NCBI GenBank assembly: GCA_021772935.1
Contig: JAJFLA010000046.1
Coordinates: forward strand, 186,001-250,000
From: Gammaproteobacteria bacterium
Lineage (GTDB): Bacteria > Pseudomonadota > Gammaproteobacteria > Xanthomonadales > SZUA-36
Direction: 5' to 3'
DNA: 64,000 nt
Part shown: one piece after another, positions 34,186-40,147 of the stretch
Layout of the letters: each line of letters opens with the position of its first letter
How positions within the stretch are numbered: the stretch's first letter is position 1
The notes under the pieces: model-generated
Database searches by the model: none
The model's input: the letters and a program-made list of their open reading frames with translations, nothing else
What the model was told of the DNA's origin: nothing
Position numbers and translations under genes: made by a program

Positions 34186-34383
34186 ATGGAATTTTCAAAG
34201 AATTGGAACAGATGGTTTTTTGAAGAATGCTTTTTCTGCTCACCGAACGGTGACAGATTCCAACCCAATGACCTGATTGCCACCTACTGCTACAGACAAT
34301 ATGATGGAATCCGAAAAATGGTTAATCATCCAGAATTCGTCAGATACTTACAAACCCAAGCATTTTTGTCACAAACCAAATAA
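34186..34383 (+). CDS. Small phage-like protein (W..W / NG family), copy 2
   Basis: 65 residues; RBS AAGGGG. Pattern KNWNRWFFEECFFCSPNGDRFQPNDLIATYCYRQYDGIRKMVNHPEF aligns with copy 1 at W, W, F, NG, the aliphatic/aromatic helix (LIATYCYRQ versus IKAVYFARQ) and HP. Likely a cytoplasmic phage or plasmid accessory protein. Function unknown. Confidence 0.55.
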   Translation: MEFSKNWNRWFFEECFFCSPNGDRFQPNDLIATYCYRQYDGIRKMVNHPEFVRYLQTQAFLSQTK

Positions 34384-34484
34384 ATCGGTCTCGTAGAGTC
34401 CACCACAGCAACATATCTCAACATGATCCGAACCCACCCATTTCCATAATTGACCGCATTTCACTTAACCTCGCCAAAGACAAC

Positions 34485-34514
34485 ACCTAACGTTTTAGTT
34501 AAGCAACGTTTCTA
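34485..34514 (-). repeat. Degenerate attC (site 8), central part deleted
   Basis: On the minus strand TAGAAACGTT is joined directly to GCTTAACTAAAACGTTAGGT: the left arm and the L'/R' arm of the attC type seen at 36812-36889, without the hairpin. R' GTTAGGT fits the consensus. It follows the methyltransferase stop. Confidence 0.65.
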
Positions 34515-35438
34515 TTTGACCAAGCCAGTCCTCGCAAATAAATTGTACCAGTACTGTAGGCTGTTTATCTTATGCCGAATACCTTTGTTCGCAACAAACA
34601 CCAAATTGCCAAAGCCCAGATACCCTTTCTCGGTTGACCAATAATTTACCGCTTGAACCTTTGAAAAACCGATGTGGCGCAATTCATCTAGCAATTGCCA
34701 ACCAAATTCGCAGAAACAAAGTACACCATCACCGCTCATCGGGTCGCCGTGATACTCAGGTGACTTCAGATGTCTAATTTCGCCCGATTCCGTGACTTGT
34801 GCACGAACAACAGTTTCTTGGTCATTAAAACGAAATGGTAATGTAAACACTAGGCTTCCATTAGGTGCCAGGCAACGATAGCATTCGGCCAGTGCAGACA
34901 GATAATCGGGCACATGCTCCAGTACATCCAAACATAAAATATAGTCAAAATTTTCATTGCCAAATGTCAGTTCAGTTAGGTCTTCGTGGCGTATTAGCCC
35001 TGCTGGAGTCTCAGTTACAATTCCTTTGCAATGCTGGACGCTCAGAAATTCGCTGCCGATAATACTCGGAAACTCAATCTGAAGAAATTGAAACATGGGT
35101 GTCACTTGTTCAGTCGTATAAATACGACTTGATTTTTGAGCCCCCAATTGACGCAATACCTCTATGGTCGCCCGTGCACGCGAATTCAATCCACAGTTTT
35201 TGCAGTTCAAGGATTCACGCCAATTAACACTGCCATCATCCATAACGTGGTAAGAAAATTCTGTTAAATCTTTACAGGCGACGCAATATCCCGAAAAAAG
35301 GTGGCTTCTTGATTCTGTTACAACACAGTTCTCATATTCAGTCTGCGTTATAAACTCTTGATCATATTTAAAGGTATGTGCTTTACGGTCATCAAAGCTA
35401 GAGAGATGACGCCAAACCTCAGGGGGTGTATCTAACAT
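34512..35438 (-). CDS. Cassette-encoded SAM-dependent methyltransferase with N-terminal zinc ribbon
   Basis: 308 residues; RBS AGAAGG. An N-terminal four-cysteine site (YCVACKDL ... LNCKNCG) followed by SRARATIEVL, then a class I methyltransferase core: weak glycine motif around FPSIIGSEFL, acidic strand end, and YILCLDVLEHVPDYLSALAECYRCLAPNGSLVFTLPF. This plan is common in methyltransferases of surface-polysaccharide clusters. At 927 bases it is the largest gene in a cassette here. Preceded by short site E and followed by degenerate attC 8, all in the minus orientation. Confidence 0.8.
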   Translation of the reverse strand: MLDTPPEVWRHLSSFDDRKAHTFKYDQEFITQTEYENCVVTESRSHLFSGYCVACKDLTEFSYHVMDDGSVNWRESLNCKNCGLNSRARATIEVLRQLGAQKSSRIYTTEQVTPMFQFLQIEFPSIIGSEFLSVQHCKGIVTETPAGLIRHEDLTELTFGNENFDYILCLDVLEHVPDYLSALAECYRCLAPNGSLVFTLPFRFNDQETVVRAQVTESGEIRHLKSPEYHGDPMSGDGVLCFCEFGWQLLDELRHIGFSKVQAVNYWSTEKGYLGFGNLVFVANKGIRHKINSLQYWYNLFARTGLVK

Positions 35439-35472
35439 GAATAGAACCTTCTTCTAGATTTGGGTCCATGAC

Positions 35473-35505
35473 ATATAACTACAATTATGTGGAAAAAGGT
35501 AATAT
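35473..35505 (-). repeat. Short attC-like palindrome, copy E
   Basis: On the minus strand ATATTAC ... CACATAATTGTA-GTTATAT. Right box 35473-35479 fits GTTRRRY loosely; left box is the most diverged of the five copies. It lies 34 bases upstream of the methyltransferase ATG. Confidence 0.5.
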
Positions 35506-35554
35506 AACACGCCAAATAAGTTTATATGCCTGACTAGGTTAAACGCCCTCACCT

Positions 35555-35628
35555 TCTTTATGATTGCATTTCAAAAAACACCCAGGCACGATCCGCAACA
35601 TCGATCTTGAAAACTGATTGCATTTTAC
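35555..35628 (-). repeat. 75-bp repeat, copy 2 (inverted relative to 32602-32676)
   Basis: AAATGCAATCA at both ends, 54 bp apart as in copy 1. Lies in the 3' half of the 48-residue frame. Confidence 0.55.
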
Positions 35629-35704
35629 CAACTAGGTCGCGCCGGCATTTCTCCCAAATGACAGCGTTCACTGCTACGAGAAAAACTCTTGGTGTAAATT
35701 TCAT
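35558..35704 (-). CDS. Possible 48-residue cassette protein
   Basis: Open frame in the cassette between attC 7 and short site E: starts MKFTPRVFLVAVNAVIWEK, continues with RRDLVGK and ends VADRAWVFFEMQS. No strong RBS. Amino-acid composition is protein-like. Its 3' half is homologous to the repeat at 32602-32676, where the frame is interrupted by TAA. May be a remnant of a longer gene; family unknown. Confidence 0.35.
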   Translation of the reverse strand: MKFTPRVFLVAVNAVIWEKCRRDLVGKMQSVFKIDVADRAWVFFEMQS

Positions 35705-35824
35705 ATCCAGCAAAGAAAAAATATCTCAAGCAGCAATTTCAACAGAAATTCTGAAATGTTGTTGATACCCCCACATAAAAAGATCTATCAGTTACCAGAC
35801 ATGGGTTTATTCATTATCTTTCAT

Positions 35825-35905
35825 GTATAACGTTTTGGTTAGGTGGCCGCGTAAAGCGCGGTCCGGTGGAGGGCCGCATGCCCGGAACGAACTTTAACCT
35901 TTTAT
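35825..35905 (-). repeat. attC site 7 (81 bp), reverse sub-array
   Basis: Minus strand: R''-like ATAAAAG, arm GTTCGTTCCGGGC, hairpin GCGGCCCTCCACCGG..., ACCTAACCAAAAC, R' GTTATAC (35825-35831). Shares about 30 bp with attC site 5. The stop of the zinc-ribbon gene lies in R''. Confidence 0.88.
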
Positions 35906-36267
35906 GTGCCACCATACTTTCCTGAAAAATAGAAACCGACAACTGTACCAATTATGGCACTTGAAAAAGCAAGCAACTCAGAAAAATAGGGGGATTTTGT
36001 TACAGCTGCCCAAGAAACAAGAACTAACAAACTTATGACAAGAAAAATAGCAATTAAAGGGGCTGCTCTCTTGTTTAATCGCTCAGTAAGTGGCTCAGCT
36101 TTGCCAATACCACCACAGGAACCACACAGCAAACCGACAAAATCTTTTCCTTTCAACTCATTACGCTTTATGCAGGCGGCACAAGAAGCACCATCTTTCC
36201 CAGTCCGACAAGTTCCCTCCCCTTTGCAGTGAAAACACTCATATAAGTTTGACTTAATGTTTTGCAT
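35902..36267 (-). CDS. Cassette-encoded zinc-ribbon membrane protein
   Basis: 121 residues; RBS AAGGGAG. N-terminal DnaJ-like zinc-finger with CFHCKGEGTC, CAAC and CGSCGGIG (CxxCxGxG pattern), then two membrane helices (APLIAIFLVISLLVLVSWAAV and LLAFSSAIIGTVVGFYFSG). Zinc-ribbon plus 2TM proteins are widespread and mostly uncharacterised. Complete gene occupying one cassette. Confidence 0.75.
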   Translation of the reverse strand: MQNIKSNLYECFHCKGEGTCRTGKDGASCAACIKRNELKGKDFVGLLCGSCGGIGKAEPLTERLNKRAAPLIAIFLVISLLVLVSWAAVTKSPYFSELLAFSSAIIGTVVGFYFSGKYGGT

Positions 36268-36279
36268 GATCTCCCTTGC

Positions 36280-36351
36280 ACATAACGTCTGAGTTAAGCG
36301 TCACGGCTGAGCCAGCTTGCTGGCGGAACGTGCTTGAACGATTTGTTATGT
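36280..36351 (-). repeat. attC site 6 (72 bp), reverse sub-array
   Basis: Minus strand: R'' ACATAAC (36345-36351), arm AAATCGTTCAAGCACGTTCCG, hairpin CCAGCAAGCTGG, then GACGCTTAACTCAGAC and R' GTTATGT (36280-36286). The outer boxes pair perfectly; probably functional. Confidence 0.92.
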
Positions 36352-36756
36352 CGTCTCATTTTCATTGGCCTTAAAAAAATTCACAAACCGCACCTTTGCC
36401 GGTCTTCTTCGACTATTTTCTGTGGTGGGGGAATAGATACGAGCCTTCATATTGCGGTTTGTTGCAGCATCAAATACACCAGGTGGTTCTGATGTCTCGA
36501 TATCTACCTTTGTAACCCTACCGTTAGAGTCGATCCAGATTGTGCCTGTTGTTTTTCCTCCAACGGCCAGTACTGCCGCGACCTCATCTGCTTTTGCTCG
36601 AAAACTGATGATGTCGCGATCAGCGACCCAGTAGGTTGAGAGGTTTGCGATATCAGTTTCAATGAAATTGCCCGAATAAATAGGCTTGTAAGCGCAAGCA
36701 TAGAGGCCAAATAATGTTGAAAAAAGAACCAGTGTTATTTTATGAGTATTTTTCAT
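36346..36756 (-). CDS. Cassette-encoded lipoprotein with TonB-C-like domain
   Basis: 136 residues; RBS GGAAGATC. Signal sequence with lipobox LYAC (FGLYACAY). The rest reads as a TonB C-terminal-like fold: GGKTTGTIWIDSNGRVTKVDIETSEPPGVFDAATNRNMKARIYSP...RPAKVRFVNFF, i.e. G-x-V-x-I...G.v..v.i..S.p...FD.a. No TonB membrane anchor, so not an energy transducer. Stop overlaps the R'' box of attC 6. Confidence 0.7.
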   Translation of the reverse strand: MKNTHKITLVLFSTLFGLYACAYKPIYSGNFIETDIANLSTYWVADRDIISFRAKADEVAAVLAVGGKTTGTIWIDSNGRVTKVDIETSEPPGVFDAATNRNMKARIYSPTTENSRRRPAKVRFVNFFKANENETT

Positions 36757-36811
36757 ATTGATCTTCCTTGTTTATTACTTGGAAAATTTCAAGATTACGG
36801 ACCTGACACCT

Positions 36812-36889
36812 AACTAACGTTTTAGTTAAGCGGCGCCGTTAGGCGTCCGGTGGAGGGCCGCAGGCCCGGAACGAACTTGAACGTTTTGT
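36812..36889 (-). repeat. attC site 5 (78 bp), reverse sub-array
   Basis: Minus strand: R''-like ACAAAAC (36883-36889), GTTCAAGTTCGTTCCGGGC, hairpin GCCTGCGGCCCTCC..., CGCTTAACTAAAAC, R' GTTAGTT (36812-36818). The left arm is the same type as attC sites 3 and 4 of the forward sub-array. Confidence 0.92.
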
Positions 36890-36904
36890 ATGAAACCATG
36901 CTCA

Positions 36905-37204
36905 TTAGATGAATGGATTTATCATACTGAAATACGCATATATTGCAAAAACACCCATTAGTGCAACCCATAACAATGGCATTGCCCAGTCTGGATTAGC
37001 ATCTCTGGCATTGTCCTGAATCCACGGCACGCAAACCAATACTACGGTTCCAAGTAGTAGCTCACCAATACCCACAGGGGCACCCTTGCTCAAGTGAATT
37101 ACGCCCTTACCCACCATCACCACCATGAGCATGTTGATAACAATGTAGAACGCCAAACGTCTAAGTTTGGACTTTCTTTGAATGTGCCTATCTGGATTAT
37201 TCAT
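36905..37204 (-). CDS. Cassette-encoded three-helix membrane protein
   Basis: 99 residues from the ATG at 37204, which lies inside the right box of short site C (ATTATATG), so no RBS is possible upstream within the cassette. Basic N-terminus (RHIQRKSKLRR), three hydrophobic segments (FYIVINMLMVVMVGKGVI, IGELLLGTVVLVCVPWI, AMPLLWVALMGVFAIYAYFSM). Family not recognised. The longer frame to 37243 is translation of the repeat and is rejected. Confidence 0.65.
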   Translation of the reverse strand: MNNPDRHIQRKSKLRRLAFYIVINMLMVVMVGKGVIHLSKGAPVGIGELLLGTVVLVCVPWIQDNARDANPDWAMPLLWVALMGVFAIYAYFSMINPFI

Positions 37205-37239
37205 ATAATTACAATTAGGTGGAAAAGATGCAGTTAACG
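37203..37239 (-). repeat. Short attC-like palindrome, copy C
   Basis: Minus strand CGTTAAC (37233-37239) ... ATTATAT (37203-37209). The 60 bases before it are nearly identical to those before copy A. The start codon of the next cassette gene overlaps its right box. Confidence 0.6.
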
Positions 37240-37550
37240 ACATCTTTTTTGATTTTTGAGTGATATGAACAAGCAGCCCCTCTATTTTCGTTATTTCCCA
37301 TCACCGCCATAGCTGTTGAGAACAAAATGGAGACGAGCCGCTGAAAACGGTTTGTGACTGGTGGTGCGTGCAACGAGCTTGAGAATACAAACGGACGTGA
37401 TACTGCAACTGGGAGAATTACGGTAGTAGAGGAATAAGAAAGAACCAAATTCGCAGAATCAAAAAGCATCACAAGTCCTCTATTCAAGCCGGTGTCTAAG
37501 GCACGCCAGAACATCCACCGTTTACCAACGGTCCATCTTAAAAAACTCAT
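37215..37550 (-). CDS. Doubtful 111-residue frame upstream of short site C
   Basis: Starts MSFLRWTVGKRWMFWR and ends SYHSKIKKDVVNCIFST. The last ~22 residues are also encoded, with mostly silent changes, before copy A (SYHSKIKKDVVNCIFSS), which is mild support that it is or was a real gene. Composition is odd (low charge, many Ser/Val) and no family is recognised. If real, it would be the cassette whose recombination site is copy C. Confidence 0.3.
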   Translation of the reverse strand: MSFLRWTVGKRWMFWRALDTGLNRGLVMLFDSANLVLSYSSTTVILPVAVSRPFVFSSSLHAPPVTNRFQRLVSILFSTAMAVMGNNENRGAACSYHSKIKKDVVNCIFST

Positions 37551-37762
37551 TTCCCTTCTGCTTAACAGAAGTGCGACACCATTTAAACACTGACTATTTT
37601 TTTGAGCGTTCTGGAAACGCCTGTAATTTTGGAACTACTATTATCCCAGTTACTTTTATTTGTCAACGACCTAAACTCATGAATATATTAATAAACTACG
37701 AATGATAAGCACTATAGTGGCGCACGTAATCATTGAAGTTCTATCTTTTGAAAGGAGTTTTC

Positions 37763-37888
37763 TTGGAATCTGGTTTAGGTGGAAAGACTATTTACTTGAA
37801 CCTACACAGTAAAATTGAAATTTGCATAATTAGGATGATTAAACCACCAATCACTATAGTGCTGAACATTGGTGCCGAAAATTTGTGA
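37763..37888 (+). pseudogene. Possible CsrA-like remnant
   Basis: 41 codons with TTG start after AAAGGAG. Reads GGKTIYL, KIEICIIRM and ITIVLNIGAENL, which resemble the CsrA strands GETIxI, DIxIxVL and VRLGIxAPxxV. No ATG, and it stops before the C-terminal helix. Weak call. Confidence 0.2.
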
Positions 37889-37912
37889 GTTTATTTTGGC
37901 TTTTCATTGGCA

Positions 37913-37948
37913 GCTACCAGCAATTATGTGAAAAAGATGCAGTTAATA
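37913..37948 (-). repeat. Short attC-like palindrome, copy D
   Basis: Minus strand TATTAAC-TGCATCTTTTTCACATAATTG matches the other copies; the right box (GGTAGCT) has decayed. No cassette gene follows. Confidence 0.45.
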
Positions 37949-38035
37949 GCTTCATACTAATTTCAATATTCAGGTGATCGCAGAGTGCCCTGCCCCGCTT
38001 AAGAGCGCACTTATTTGGCTGCGAAGTTTCATTCT

Positions 38036-38272
38036 TTAAAGTTTTGCGAGCGCATCCCCAATCACGTTATCCAGATATTCTATTAAGGTTGCTTCTTCTC
38101 TCAGTTCTTCGGTATCAAACACCAATGGCTCCAACAAACGGTTTTCTCCACTTGCGTCGAATACAGACACACGCAATTTATAGCCACCATCCTCAAGATG
38201 TGCTGTACATTTAAAATCAGGTCCAACATATTTAACAATAATATCAATAACTTCAGAGTTTAATAACATCAA
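38036..38272 (-). CDS. Hypothetical small cytoplasmic protein
   Basis: 78 residues starting MMLLNSEVIDIIVKYVGPDF, with strands YKLRVSVFDASG and a helical acidic end (TEELREEATLIEYLDNVIGDALAKL). No membrane segment or signal. It lies between short site D and the core gene block, so it may be the outermost cassette gene or the flanking chromosomal gene. Family not recognised. Confidence 0.5.
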   Translation of the reverse strand: MMLLNSEVIDIIVKYVGPDFKCTAHLEDGGYKLRVSVFDASGENRLLEPLVFDTEELREEATLIEYLDNVIGDALAKL

Positions 38273-38359
38273 ACTATCCTATTTGGTTCTTGAAGCCAAA
38301 ACAGTCATTAATTGCACTCATATTTCAGCTGTTTTTTATCAATATTTTGATACAGATTA

Positions 38360-39286
38360 TCACTTAACTTGAATATATTTTCGATTCAGACTCATGGCGA
38401 AGGTGCTGAGACCAATGAGCAGAAAACCCATGATGATCAGCCCGAATGCATTGGCCAGGCTGTCGCGGAAAAAATAACCGGTAAAGCCCATAAGGGCAAT
38501 AACGCTGGAGAATAAAAGCGTACGACTGCGAACGACAGTACCGAGGTACATAAACGCCGCAGCGACGCCAAAATAAAGAATTTCCATCACTGAACTTTCC
38601 AGCACATCAAACGCGCCGTATAAGAAGAAAACAGAACCGGCGAAATACCAGAACGGTGTAATCGTCTTATGCGCAGATTTGTCTATAACATAGGAAAAGC
38701 CCGTCAAACCAATACCAAGAGCCAGTGCTGTGATCTCGAAATCGACATCAAGTATTTCAGCAAGTGTACCGAAGCCGGCGGCGCCAAAAAATAGTGAAGT
38801 AAACAGCAACACCGTGCGCTTTTTCGACAGGAATGTGAAAAACTGTTGCACGAACATGAATACACACATAAAAAGTAGCCCGTGTTCCGGTTTACCGCCT
38901 TGTGCGTATTCATTGAGCATGACGACGATACCTGTTGGTTGTAACACGGCCGCAAGCAGCAACATCGGCGTGGTGACCCTGGCGAATCGGGGGTCCGTCA
39001 TGGTGATCAGGCCAAACAGGTAGATGATAAAACCAACACCAAGCGTGACCAGCACACGCAGTACGGAATTGAACTGTTCCCATTGCATACCGATAAATAT
39101 TGCAATACCGGCCAAGATGAATACACCACCCAGGTAGGCCAATATTTTTGCCAGAATTCCGCTTGAACGCTCTGCCTGATTCGGTGCCGGTGACTTGCTT
39201 AACTCACGGATAATTTCGTCGCTTTGGAGCTGGTGGCGGGCGGCGATTTCAGCAATCTTTTGCAGTGCTTCGGCGCGGTTGGTCAT
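38360..39286 (-). CDS. DUF2157-type polytopic membrane protein
   Basis: 308 residues. Short cytoplasmic N-terminus (LQSDEIIRELSKSPAPNQ) then about eight to nine membrane helices starting ILAYLGGVFILAGIAIFIGMQW, the hallmark of the DUF2157 family. The ATG overlaps the stop of the upstream gene by 4 bases (ATGA), so they form an operon. Function of the family is not established. Confidence 0.8.
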   Translation of the reverse strand: MTNRAEALQKIAEIAARHQLQSDEIIRELSKSPAPNQAERSSGILAKILAYLGGVFILAGIAIFIGMQWEQFNSVLRVLVTLGVGFIIYLFGLITMTDPRFARVTTPMLLLAAVLQPTGIVVMLNEYAQGGKPEHGLLFMCVFMFVQQFFTFLSKKRTVLLFTSLFFGAAGFGTLAEILDVDFEITALALGIGLTGFSYVIDKSAHKTITPFWYFAGSVFFLYGAFDVLESSVMEILYFGVAAAFMYLGTVVRSRTLLFSSVIALMGFTGYFFRDSLANAFGLIIMGFLLIGLSTFAMSLNRKYIQVK

Positions 39287-39903
39287 GGAGCACTACCTTC
39301 TTCGATCACCCAGCCCATAAAATGCAGGTCATGTTGATAGTAATACGGGTTGGCACCTGGTTTGGGCAAGTTAACGTAAGCGCCGTTGTTATTTAGCACA
39401 TAGTTACTTTGATAGCGGTGACCCATACCAAATATTTCACCCAGCAGTCCTCCGCGCCCGCTGTAGCCGCGATACTCAAAGCTGTAACCATCTGGTGATT
39501 GCTTGCTTTTATCGAGTTTCAGGTCGTTGGTCTCATCTATCAAAAACGAAATGGACTCCTCAATAGCTTGCAGGCCATCAGGCAATTCATAAGGGATTTC
39601 ATCAAAGCTGTTGTCTTTGGCCTTGTAACGAAAGATGGCCGCGTATTGCCGATTGTAATTGGCATTACCCTGCCCTTTTGGGATAACGCTGCCATTCAGC
39701 TTGCCGTCCCGGACTTCGAATGAAAGGTGGAAATCACGCTGATTTTGGTTGTCGTAACGGTAGGCAACCAGTAAAAAGTCAAGCATTGGCGGCTCGGCCA
39801 GAAGTCTGGGTATATGACTCATTACAAAGAAACCACCGACCAGCAACACGGGTAACAAGATACCAATGAGCAATACCAGGTTTTGTTTGATCCATTTACC
39901 CAT
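39283..39903 (-). CDS. Membrane-anchored protein, GDYXXLXY-like partner of DUF2157
   Basis: 206 residues: one N-terminal membrane helix (LVLLIGILLPVLLVGGFFVM) and a ~170-residue periplasmic domain (MLDFLLVAYRYDNQN, FEVRDGKLNGSVIPKG, AIFRYKAKDNSFDEI). It is the upstream partner of the DUF2157 gene. A GDYXXLXY-family link is suggested only by gene order; the motif itself is not obvious. Confidence 0.6.
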   Translation of the reverse strand: MGKWIKQNLVLLIGILLPVLLVGGFFVMSHIPRLLAEPPMLDFLLVAYRYDNQNQRDFHLSFEVRDGKLNGSVIPKGQGNANYNRQYAAIFRYKAKDNSFDEIPYELPDGLQAIEESISFLIDETNDLKLDKSKQSPDGYSFEYRGYSGRGGLLGEIFGMGHRYQSNYVLNNNGAYVNLPKPGANPYYYQHDLHFMGWVIEEGSAP

Positions 39904-39974
39904 TACAGCGTCCCCAGGTTCGGTAAAACCACCCGTTTCTTCATAAAATTATGCCGCAAGACTGCAAGTATAAT

Positions 39975-40141
39975 CCAGGAGCCTGTCGGATTTAACATGA
40001 TCTACTGCGGAAAAGCCGAGTTTGGCCAGATTTCCCGCTCTTTTGCGTTGAATAGCGGTGCTATTCGCCTTAAAAGACCGAAAAACCTGACTCAAATCTG
40101 CTTTCCCTCGCTACGATCGGTCAAACCCGACAGGCTCCTGG
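39975..40141. mobile_element. MITE-like 167-bp palindromic element
   Basis: Perfect 15-bp terminal inverted repeats CCAGGAGCCTGTCGG / CCGACAGGCTCCTGG, extending imperfectly to about 30 bp, with inner pairs (CAGATTT/AAATCTG and GAATAGC-GGT-GCTATTC at the centre). No ORF. Lies between the end of the M14 peptidase gene and the membrane-protein operon. Confidence 0.75.
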
Positions 40142-40147
40142 CCTTCT

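Noticed and set aside
29236-38300. An integron integrase gene (intI) within the cassette region
   Set aside because: No open frame of about 320 residues with tyrosine-recombinase motifs exists on either strand here; all frames are short or assigned to other products.
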